The notes below the pieces were generated by a model that was not told the DNA's origin, searched no databases, and was given only the letters and a program-made list of their open reading frames with translations. Made by a program: the position numbers and the translations under genes. This document shows, piece by piece, positions 1 to 5,782 of a DNA stretch of 8,434 bases (the first letter of the stretch is position 1; every line of letters begins with the position of its first letter). This DNA comes from Syntrophales bacterium (lineage in GTDB: Bacteria; Desulfobacterota; Syntrophia; Syntrophales; UBA2210). The stretch spans positions 1-8,434 of the forward strand of contig JAUSPK010000222.1 in the NCBI GenBank assembly GCA_030655735.1, given 5' to 3'.

Positions 1-93
1 AGGACTCCCTGGAAGAACAGAAAAAAAGCGGACATATCATGTGCTACAAAACCGGACAATTCTATTTGTTCTTGACAATAGGGGTGTCTCGCC

Positions 94-122
94 TTGTGGT
101 TTCAATAAAAATATAATATAAT
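94..122 (+). promoter_or_regulatory. Candidate sigma70 promoter for the aminotransferase operon
   Basis: A -35-like TTGTGG (94-99) is separated by 17 nt from a perfect TATAAT (117-122). A second perfect TATAAT overlaps it at 112-117. Transcription would start near 129, giving a leader of about 45 nt before the ATG at 174. The -35 matches the consensus at only three of six positions, but the spacing is ideal and the -10 is perfect. The surrounding AT-rich tract (about 101-130) stands out from the GC-rich genes. Positions 1-93 contain no gene I can support. Confidence 0.5.
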
Positions 123-173
123 AAAACATTACAAATCGGTCTCAGGGATTGGTACCACAGGAGTTTGATAATC

Positions 174-1361
174 ATGGCGATCTCGCGGAAAATCGAAGGG
201 TTTATGTCGAAGTCTTCCTGGATACGGAGGATGTTTGAGGACGGAATAAAGCTGAAAGAGAAGTACGGTGCGGAAAATGTATTCGACTTCAGCCTCGGCA
301 ATCCCAATGTCGATCCCCCCGACCGATTTCGGGAACTCCTGGCGGAGATTGTCGGGGAGTGCGAGTGCACACCGGGCGCCCATATGTACATGCCGAATGT
401 GGGGTACGCGGACACGAGGTCTGAGATCGCGGCCTATCTCTCCCGCGAGCATTCGGTGGCCCTGTCCGCAGACCATATCATCATGACCTGCGGTGCGGGG
501 GGGGCGCTCAATGTCGTCTTTAAGACCCTCTTCGATCCGGGAGATGAGATCATCATCCCGAAGCCCTTCTTTGCCGAGTACACCTTCTACGTGGATAATC
601 ATGACGGCGTCCCGGTCTTTGTGGAGACGAACGAGGATTTTTCTCTGAACCTGGATGCCATCGGGAGGGCCATAACCGACAGGACGAAGGTGATCCTGAT
701 CAATTCCCCGAATAATCCGACCGGGAAGGTATACGATCAGGCGTCCATCGAGGGACTTTCATCTCTTATCGAAGAGAAGCAGCAGGAGCTTGGCACGCAG
801 ATATACCTTGTTTCCGATGAGCCGTACAGTACGATAGCCTACGATGGGATCACGGTTCCCAGCATCCTGAAGGCCTACAAAAACAGCCTGATGGTGACGT
901 CGTATTCCAAGAGCCTGTCCGTCCCGGGTGAGAGAATCGGCTATATCGCCCTCGGTCCCGAAATAGCGGATATTGAGAAGCTTCTCGGAGGGCTGATCCT
1001 CTCCAACAGGATACTCGGTTTTGTGAATGCGCCGGCGCTCATGCAGCGGGTTGTCGGGCGTATGCAGGGAATATATGTCGATGTCGAACACTACAGGAAG
1101 AAAAGGGAGCTTTTGTGTGACGGCCTGTGGCAGGCGGGGTTCGAGTTTGAAAAGCCCGACGGAGCCTTCTACCTCTTCCCCAGGACGCCGATAGACGACG
1201 ATGTAAAATTCGTCCGCTCCCTTCAGGAAAAAAATATTCTTGTCGTCCCGGGGAGTGGATTTGGGGGTCCCGGGCATATCCGTATTTCTTATTGCGTGGA
1301 CGATGCCACAATTATACACTCGATGGATGGATTCGCATCGGTAATGAAACAGTACCGCTAG
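174..1361 (+). CDS. PLP-dependent aminotransferase, class I/II (aspartate aminotransferase-like)
   Basis: A fold-type I, pyridoxal-phosphate aminotransferase of 395 residues, the usual family length; it should move an amino group between an amino acid and a 2-oxo acid in the cytoplasm. Visible landmarks are GNPNVDPP near the N-terminus, HMYMPNVGYADTR (substrate/PLP loop), SPNNPTG (N181 contacts the cofactor ring), SDEPY (D215 pairs with the pyridine nitrogen), SYSKSLSVPGERIGY (K246, the Schiff-base lysine) and HIRISY (R370, the carboxylate-binding arginine). All catalytic positions are present. I chose ATG 174 because AGGAG lies at 159-163; an in-frame TTG at 165 would sit on top of that ribosome site. 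It is the first gene of a probable operon, with the cupin gene starting 22 nt downstream. Substrate specificity cannot be read from sequence: aspartate, alanine, aromatic or branched-chain amino acids are all possible. Confidence 0.9.
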   Translation: MAISRKIEGFMSKSSWIRRMFEDGIKLKEKYGAENVFDFSLGNPNVDPPDRFRELLAEIVGECECTPGAHMYMPNVGYADTRSEIAAYLSREHSVALSADHIIMTCGAGGALNVVFKTLFDPGDEIIIPKPFFAEYTFYVDNHDGVPVFVETNEDFSLNLDAIGRAITDRTKVILINSPNNPTGKVYDQASIEGLSSLIEEKQQELGTQIYLVSDEPYSTIAYDGITVPSILKAYKNSLMVTSYSKSLSVPGERIGYIALGPEIADIEKLLGGLILSNRILGFVNAPALMQRVVGRMQGIYVDVEHYRKKRELLCDGLWQAGFEFEKPDGAFYLFPRTPIDDDVKFVRSLQEKNILVVPGSGFGGPGHIRISYCVDDATIIHSMDGFASVMKQYR

Positions 1362-1383
1362 GAGGGCAGGAAGAGAGAGTTAT

Positions 1384-1722
1384 ATGATAGAACATCGACC
1401 GTGGGGAGATTATGAGGTCCTTTCCGAGGAACCGGGCCACAAGGTGAAGAGGATCGTTGTTCATCCCGGCAAACGTTTAAGCCTTCAGAGACACAGCAAT
1501 CGTGCTGAACACTGGTATATGCTGAGCGGAGAGGGCGTTGTCACCATCGACAGAGAGGACCGGCCGCTTAAGAGCGGTCAGTCGGTTGATATTCCCCGGA
1601 GGACACTGCATCGTATGAAGAATTCGGGGAAAGAACCCGTTATGTTTATAGAGGTTCAGACGGGTGATTACCTCGGCGAAGACGATATCGAACGGGTTGA
1701 GGATGATTTCGGGCGGGTGTAG
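1384..1722 (+). CDS. Stand-alone phosphomannose isomerase type II cupin (ManC C-terminal domain-like)
   Basis: A 112-residue single-domain cupin equivalent to the C-terminal isomerase domain of bifunctional mannose-1-phosphate guanylyltransferase/mannose-6-phosphate isomerase (ManC/AlgA type). Diagnostic stretches are RPWGDYEVL (5-13), VKRIVVHPGKRLSLQRH (21-37), RAEHWYMLSGEG (40-51) and the terminal block EVQTGDYLGEDDIERVED. Likely metal ligands are Q35, H37, E42 and H76. The family usually shows HHHRAEHW; here it is HSNRAEHW, keeping only the first of the three histidines. The guanylyltransferase domain is absent and the upstream gene is unrelated, so this is a genuine short protein rather than a fragment. 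The likely reaction is mannose-6-phosphate to fructose-6-phosphate interconversion, but short cupins of this type have few proven activities. A purine-rich GGAAGAGAGAG precedes the ATG. Probably cotranscribed with its neighbours. Confidence 0.82.
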   Translation: MIEHRPWGDYEVLSEEPGHKVKRIVVHPGKRLSLQRHSNRAEHWYMLSGEGVVTIDREDRPLKSGQSVDIPRRTLHRMKNSGKEPVMFIEVQTGDYLGEDDIERVEDDFGRV

Positions 1723-1769
1723 CCGAAGGATATCCATGTTAGTATGCCTGTGGTTGATATGGAGGCCGC

Positions 1770-2561
1770 GTGAAGGTTACCATACTCGGATCAGGGACCT
1801 GTGTCCCCTCCCTAAGACGCAACTCCTGCTCCGTGCTCGTTGAGATCGGCGAGGCAAAACTCCTCTTCGACATGGGTGCCGGTACGATGAGGCGCCTCCT
1901 CGAGGCGGGCGTCACGATAGGACAGATATCCCACCTTTTTTTCAGCCACCTCCACCCGGACCACACCGGCGAATTGGCCAGCTTTCTCTTCGCGAGCAAA
2001 TATCCGAATGAGCGCCGGAGGCGCAGCAGGCTCAGAATTACGGCCGCCGAGGGATTTATGGCCTTTTATGAGAGACTGGAGAAGGTATATGGGCAGTGGA
2101 TCGAGCTGGAGGAGGGGATCGTCGATATCTTCGAGATGAAAAGTTCCGGGCCGGATTTCATGCAGTTCGATTTCTCGAATATAGACACCCTTCCCATGGA
2201 ACATACCGAAAGCAGCATCGGTTACCGGCTGACAATGCCTGATAATACCTCCATCGTGTATACCGGCGATACCGATTACTGCAAAAACGCGGTACGACTC
2301 GCCATGAAAGCCGATCTGCTCATCTGTGAGTGCTCGCTTCCGGATGAGATGAAGGTCCCCGGCCATCTGACTCCCTCGCTCGCTGGGCGGATCGCCTCCG
2401 AGGCGCAGGTCAAAAACCTTGTCCTTACGCATTTCTATCCGGAGTGTGACGGGGTCGATATCGAGGCGCAGTGCAGAAAGAGATACGACGGCGGCCTCCT
2501 ATGCGCCGAAGACCTCATGCGAATCGAGATCGTAAACGGATGTCTCAGCCTCCTGGAATAG
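1770..2561 (+). CDS. RNase Z-like metallo-beta-lactamase fold hydrolase
   Basis: A 263-residue MBL-fold metal-dependent hydrolase. It opens with the typical first strand MKVTILGSGTCVPS, then shows the metal-binding HxHxDH motif in SHLHPDH (H60, H62, D64, H65). Further ligands are H145 in MEHTESSIGYRL, D167 in YTGDTDY and H221 in LTHFYP; the RNase Z/arylsulfatase-like GHLTP block is at 198-202. Ligands for two zinc ions are therefore all present. The pattern resembles RNase Z (ElaC) relatives, but I see no clear tRNA-binding exosite arm, so tRNA 3' processing cannot be assigned; a phosphodiesterase or another hydrolase is equally possible. The start is GTG 1770, with GGAGG at 1761-1765; the spacing of 4 nt is tight. 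The nearby ATG at 1759 runs into a stop within five codons. Third gene of the operon, 47 nt after the cupin. Confidence 0.87.
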   Translation: MKVTILGSGTCVPSLRRNSCSVLVEIGEAKLLFDMGAGTMRRLLEAGVTIGQISHLFFSHLHPDHTGELASFLFASKYPNERRRRSRLRITAAEGFMAFYERLEKVYGQWIELEEGIVDIFEMKSSGPDFMQFDFSNIDTLPMEHTESSIGYRLTMPDNTSIVYTGDTDYCKNAVRLAMKADLLICECSLPDEMKVPGHLTPSLAGRIASEAQVKNLVLTHFYPECDGVDIEAQCRKRYDGGLLCAEDLMRIEIVNGCLSLLE

Positions 2562-2567
2562 AGATGG

Positions 2568-3023
2568 TTATCCCCGGAGAAACGCTATAACCTCATCGAG
2601 ATCAGGAAGTTCCGGAATATCGTAGATCTTGACCCACACCACCATGCCGCTGCCGTCCACAACGATAGTGGCCCGCTCGGAAAATCCCTCACTCTCGCGG
2701 AAGATGCCGTAGAGGCCCGCCACCCTTCCGTGTGGCCAGAAATCGGACAGCAGTCTCGTCTCAGCGATCTTAAGATCCTTGGCCCAGGCGTTCTTGGACG
2801 GAACGCTGTCCACGCTAATTCCAAGGGCCACCGTATTCAGGCCGGCCAGAATATCTTTGCTTACCTCCAGGGCCTTCATCTGATCGGCGCACACGCCGGT
2901 CCAGGCAAGCGGGTGCCACGAGAGCAGGATCCGTTTCCCCCCGAAATCCGAGAGGCTGACATTTTTGTTCCGATTGTCCTTCAGGGCAAAGGCCGGAGCC
3001 ATATCTCCAACTTTGATGGTCAT
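2568..3023 (-). CDS. 1-Cys peroxiredoxin (AhpC/TSA, AhpE/BCP-like)
   Basis: A 151-residue thioredoxin-fold peroxidase that should reduce hydrogen peroxide or organic peroxides in the cytoplasm. Supporting sequence: VGDMAPAFAL at the N-terminus, the peroxidatic loop PLAWTGVC with T42 and C45 in the PxxxTxxC pattern, and R117 in SERATIVVD, the arginine that completes the active site. C45 is the only cysteine in the protein, so there is no resolving cysteine; reduction must use an external thiol. The loop has tryptophan (W36, W41) where phenylalanine is common. The start at 3023 fits the family N-terminus; the frame is open further upstream to 3155, but those 44 residues are not peroxiredoxin-like. 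The region before the ATG is G-rich (AAAGGGGGG), and an out-of-frame ATG lies at 3030-3028. The gene converges on the hydrolase with 6 nt between stops and diverges from pyruvate kinase. Confidence 0.88.
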   Translation of the reverse strand: MTIKVGDMAPAFALKDNRNKNVSLSDFGGKRILLSWHPLAWTGVCADQMKALEVSKDILAGLNTVALGISVDSVPSKNAWAKDLKIAETRLLSDFWPHGRVAGLYGIFRESEGFSERATIVVDGSGMVVWVKIYDIPELPDLDEVIAFLRG

Positions 3024-3258
3024 ACCCCATCCCCCCTTTCTTCTTATTGTATGCTGGTTCCTCTGATCCAAAAAACGAATTCGAGAAGAAGAATGCATTG
3101 ATACGTGCGCGTGATGGACAAACGATCGTGTACTTATACAAGAAAACAAGCCCACCTGCCACTCAAAAGTCTCAAAAGCGAAATGGTTTTCCCCTTCTAT
3201 ATCCCCCCGGAATGTGTTACCTTAAGGCCACCGAAGGGGTGGGGAGTGGAATATTGTT
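3024..3258. promoter_or_regulatory. Divergent intergenic region between peroxiredoxin and pyruvate kinase
   Basis: These 235 nt hold the start signals for two diverging units. On the minus strand, TACAAT (3051-3046) is a good -10 candidate for the peroxiredoxin gene, although I see no convincing -35 at 16-18 nt. On the plus strand only weak hexamers are visible (for example TATACA at 3135-3140), so no pyruvate kinase promoter is called. Three 8-bp perfect palindromes occur: CGAATTCG (3076-3083), ACGATCGT (3122-3129) and CCTTAAGG (3220-3227). Any could be an operator half, or chance. No coding sequence is supported here. Confidence 0.45.
3191..3242 (+). promoter_or_regulatory. Possible structured leader next to the pyk ribosome binding site
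   Basis: Two pairings compete just upstream of the start. CCCCTTC (3191-3197) is an exact 7-nt reverse complement of GAAGGGG (3233-3239), closing a 35-nt loop. Alternatively CCACC (3228-3232) pairs with GGTGG (3238-3242) around the loop GAAGG. Both use part of the G-rich stretch leading into GGGGAG (3241-3246), the likely Shine-Dalgarno of pyruvate kinase, whose ATG is at 3259. This could modulate translation, but the region is simply rich in C and G runs, so chance pairing is a real alternative. Confidence 0.25.
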
Positions 3259-4707
3259 ATGAAGATACAACTGCCGTTACAGAAGACCAAGATAATCTGC
3301 ACGATCGGTCCCGCCTCGTGCTCGGAGGCGGTCCTTTCCGATATGATGCGCAGGGGGATGACCATCGCCCGAATCAACCTTTCCCACGGTACCCTGGAAG
3401 AGCACCGGCAGACCTTTGCCGCCGTACGATCCGTAGCGACGAAACAGGGCAGGCGCTGTCCCATCCTCGTCGACCTACCCGGTCCGAAGATGCGGATCGG
3501 TAAATTGGAAACTGAACCGCTGCTTCTCACGAAGGGGACAGAGGTTACACTCACTACCAGGGATGTTCTGGGCACGCCGACCCTCATTCCCGTGACGTAC
3601 CGGCGGCTTCCCGAAAGCGTTTCAGCGGGGAGCGTTATCTATCTCAATGACGGTTTCATCGCCCTGGAGGTGATAGAAGTCCTGCCCGATGAGGTCCGGT
3701 GTACGGTGACGATGGGAGGACCGCTCCTCTCCGGGAAGGGGCTCAACCTCCCCGGGGCAAAGATCTTTGAGAACTCCGTCACCGATCAGGACCTCAAACT
3801 GATGGACTTCGCCCTCGAGGAGGATATTACCATCTTCAGTGTCTCTTTCGTCGAAACGGCGGAGGATATTCTCCGGGCACGGACGTTTGCCCGTGAAAAG
3901 GGCAGGAAGATCTACGTTGTTGCGAAGATCGAGCGGGCGGCCGCCGTCGAGAATATCGATGAAATCCTTGAGGCCGCGGATGCCATTATGATCGCCCGTG
4001 GTGATCTGGGGGTTGAAATCCCCATCGAGGAAATCCCCATTGTTCAGAAGCAGCTGATTCGAAAGGCCAATCTCTCCTGCCGTCCCGTTATAACGGCGAC
4101 GCAGATGCTGGAATCCATGATCGACAACACCCGTCCCACCAGGGCGGAGGCGACCGATGTCGCCAATGCCATTCTGGACGGCACCGATGCCGTTATGATG
4201 TCGGAGGAGACGGCAATCGGCCAGTATCCCGTCGAGGCCGTGGAGATGATGTCAAAAATTGCCGTCGCTCTGGAACGGCAGCGGCACATGATACGGTCAT
4301 CCATCTTCCTTCAGGAGCAGTTGAAGGGGGAACTTATCAACCGCCAGATAACCGTTCCGGACACCGTTTCACTGAATGTTTCCGAGGCGGTACGGGCCCT
4401 GGGCTGCCCATTTGTCCTTACGGCAACCTCGGGGGGGATGACGGCGCGCCGCGTGTCGAGGCTCAAGCCTGACGGATGGATTATAGCCTGCAGTAACGAT
4501 GAACGGATCTGCGATTTTCTCCGGTTCTCATATGGTGTCTTCCCCATGCTCATGGACACCGGTACCCGGGAATGGTACCGGAGGCTGATAAGCCTTCTCA
4601 AGAATTCGGGGCTCATTCGAAGGGGAGACCGGATCATCCTGACGGAGGGCAAGTTCTCCGGGACAACGGGGGGAACCGACTCCCTGGGGATTATTACGAT
4701 CTCATAG
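3259..4707 (+). CDS. pyk: Pyruvate kinase
   Basis: Converts phosphoenolpyruvate and ADP to pyruvate and ATP, the last step of glycolysis. At 482 residues it has full family length. In order: KTKIICTIGPAS (N-terminal strand of the barrel), RINLSHG, VDLPGPKMRIG, the lid-domain stretch IYLNDG to GKGLNLPG, the active-site signature VVAKIERAAAVENID with K223 and metal ligand E225, IARGDLGVEIP with D249, and ITATQMLESMIDNTRPTRAE. The regulatory C-terminal domain runs from about 370, with TATSGGMTARRVSRLKP (388-404), and ends in GTTGGTDSLGIITI in place of the better-known GTTNxxxV ending. No post-PK swivelling domain is attached. GGGGAG at 3241-3246 is 12 nt from the ATG, a little long. First gene of the operon with glucokinase and Pgi. 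Confidence 0.97.
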   Translation: MKIQLPLQKTKIICTIGPASCSEAVLSDMMRRGMTIARINLSHGTLEEHRQTFAAVRSVATKQGRRCPILVDLPGPKMRIGKLETEPLLLTKGTEVTLTTRDVLGTPTLIPVTYRRLPESVSAGSVIYLNDGFIALEVIEVLPDEVRCTVTMGGPLLSGKGLNLPGAKIFENSVTDQDLKLMDFALEEDITIFSVSFVETAEDILRARTFAREKGRKIYVVAKIERAAAVENIDEILEAADAIMIARGDLGVEIPIEEIPIVQKQLIRKANLSCRPVITATQMLESMIDNTRPTRAEATDVANAILDGTDAVMMSEETAIGQYPVEAVEMMSKIAVALERQRHMIRSSIFLQEQLKGELINRQITVPDTVSLNVSEAVRALGCPFVLTATSGGMTARRVSRLKPDGWIIACSNDERICDFLRFSYGVFPMLMDTGTREWYRRLISLLKNSGLIRRGDRIILTEGKFSGTTGGTDSLGIITIS

Positions 4708-4730
4708 CCCCTTCGTGAGCGGGGCACGAA
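4707..4730 (+). promoter_or_regulatory. Two mutually exclusive hairpins in the pyk-glk spacer
   Basis: Starting on the last base of the pyk stop codon, GCCCC (4707-4711) can pair with GGGGC (4721-4725). The segment between contains TTCGTG (4712-4717), an exact reverse complement of CACGAA (4725-4730). The two stems interlock and cannot form together without zero-length loops. There is no U-run afterwards, so this is not an intrinsic terminator. It could affect mRNA stability or processing between the two genes. The evidence is short complementarity only. Confidence 0.28.
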
Positions 4731-4754
4731 CGGTTGGCTTAAGGCTTGGCGGCT

Positions 4755-5741
4755 ATGACAAAGATACTGGTTGGTGATATAGGGGGAACGAAAACGACCC
4801 TGGCCGTTGTCTCCCCACAGCAGGGCTCGCGTGATCTGCTGGCCAGGAAGACGTTTCCCAGTGGAAAATTTTCTTCGCTGGAGGCGATCATAGGGGAGTT
4901 TCTCGCCGGAACCGATCTGGTGATCGACAGGGCCGTCTTCGGCATAGCCGGACCTGTCGCGAGAGGGCAGGTCAAGACAACAAATCTGCCGTGGTGTGTT
5001 GAGGAAGTCCGCCTGGCAGATGCCTTCGGGTTTTCATCCGTGCGTCTCATAAATGATCTTGAGGCGATGGCCTACGGTGTGCCGCACCTGGAGGCATCGG
5101 AACTGCTTGTGCTCAACCGCGGGAAACCCCTGAAGGGCGGAGCTATCGCCGTTATCGCCCCCGGAACCGGTCTGGGGGAGGCGTTCCTTGCCTGGGACGG
5201 TACGCGCTATAGAGCCCACGCTTCTGAAGGCGGGCACGCCGATTTTGCCCCGAAGACCCTTATGGAGAGGGAACTTCTGGATTATCTGAACGGACAATTC
5301 GGCCACGTCAGCTACGAGAGGGTGTGCTCGGGCCCGGGCATTTCCCATATATACGAGTATTTGAAGCGGAGCGGATACGGCGATGAACCACCCTGGCTGG
5401 CCAAAAAACTGGAGGATGTGGAGGATGCAACCCCCGTTATCGTGAACGCCGCTCTCGACGAGAAAAGGTCATGTGAACTGTGTGTCAGGACCCTCGATGA
5501 ATTCGTGTCAATCCTGGGGTCGGAGGCGGGCAATTTGGCACTGAAGGTTCTGGCGACGCGGGGTGTTTACCTTGGAGGTGGCATTGTGCCACGGATACTC
5601 CCCTTTTTAAAGAAGACAATCTTCATGAAATCCTTCCGGGATAAGGGGCGGTATGCCGACCTTATGGCCAGGATGCCGGTGGATGTTGTAATGGCTCCCG
5701 ACGTTGCCCTCGTCGGGGCGGCATGCAGGGCCCTGGAATAG
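4755..5741 (+). CDS. glk: Glucokinase (Glk family, non-ROK)
   Basis: Phosphorylates free cytoplasmic glucose to glucose-6-phosphate using ATP. The 328-residue protein follows the E. coli Glk plan (321 residues) from end to end: the phosphate-1 loop GDIGGTKTTLAV (7-18), FGIAGPV, NLPW, the catalytic base D101 in LINDLEAMAYG, APGTGLGEAFL (adenosine/phosphate-2 region), the glucose-contacting SEGGHADFAP with E158 and H161, ERVCSGPG, and the C-terminal GGGIVPRILPFLKK block. It lacks the cysteine-rich zinc motif of ROK-type glucokinases. I chose ATG 4755, with AAGG at 4741-4744 upstream; an in-frame TTG at 4746 leaves no room for a ribosome site. It lies 47 nt after pyk and 41 nt before pgi, and its product is the substrate of Pgi. 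Its presence implies uptake or internal release of unphosphorylated glucose, for example from glycogen or oligosaccharides. Confidence 0.95.
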   Translation: MTKILVGDIGGTKTTLAVVSPQQGSRDLLARKTFPSGKFSSLEAIIGEFLAGTDLVIDRAVFGIAGPVARGQVKTTNLPWCVEEVRLADAFGFSSVRLINDLEAMAYGVPHLEASELLVLNRGKPLKGGAIAVIAPGTGLGEAFLAWDGTRYRAHASEGGHADFAPKTLMERELLDYLNGQFGHVSYERVCSGPGISHIYEYLKRSGYGDEPPWLAKKLEDVEDATPVIVNAALDEKRSCELCVRTLDEFVSILGSEAGNLALKVLATRGVYLGGGIVPRILPFLKKTIFMKSFRDKGRYADLMARMPVDVVMAPDVALVGAACRALE

Positions 5742-5750
5742 TAATATTTC

Positions 5751-5761
5751 GTAATAATTAC
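5751..5761 (+). repeat. Short AT-rich inverted repeat before pgi
   Basis: GTAAT (5751-5755) and ATTAC (5757-5761) form a perfect 5-bp inverted repeat around a single A. It lies in the unusually AT-rich 41-nt spacer between glk and pgi. The pgi ATG has only a weak ribosome site (GGA at 5772-5774), so an unstructured A/U-rich leader may help initiation. An operator role is possible but unsupported, and a repeat this short may be chance. Confidence 0.2.
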
Positions 5762-5782
5762 ATTTTTACAGCGGATTGAAAA

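Noticed and set aside
72..77. Perfect TTGACA as a -35 element
   Set aside because: No -10-like hexamer lies 16-18 nt downstream (the sequence there is TTGTGGT), and the TATAAT boxes are 34-39 nt away. The TTGTGG-N17-TATAAT pair is the better promoter.
1..119. Tail of an upstream gene on the plus strand
   Set aside because: All three frames stay open for some distance from the window edge, but each ends without recognisable protein sequence. Nothing distinguishes a real C-terminus from chance.
759..1319. 186-codon open frame on the minus strand inside the aminotransferase gene
   Set aside because: It lies wholly under a gene with every expected catalytic residue, and its translation shows no recognisable domain. 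It is a shadow frame. The same reasoning removes long antisense frames under the hydrolase (1812-2432), pyk (4311-4727), pgi (6710-7258, 6745-7245) and others.
2562..2567. Bidirectional terminator between the hydrolase and peroxiredoxin genes
   Set aside because: Only 6 nt separate the stops, and I see no GC hairpin with a U-run on either strand at the junction. The 21-nt gap at 7496-7516 was checked the same way and also lacks one.
2730..3101. 123-codon plus-strand frame over the peroxiredoxin gene and its upstream region
   Set aside because: It is mostly antisense to a clear peroxiredoxin and its translation shows no family features.
4707..4730. H-type pseudoknot formed by the two interlocked stems
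   Set aside because: Both crossing loops would have zero length, which is not geometrically feasible for 5-bp stems. They are treated as alternatives instead.
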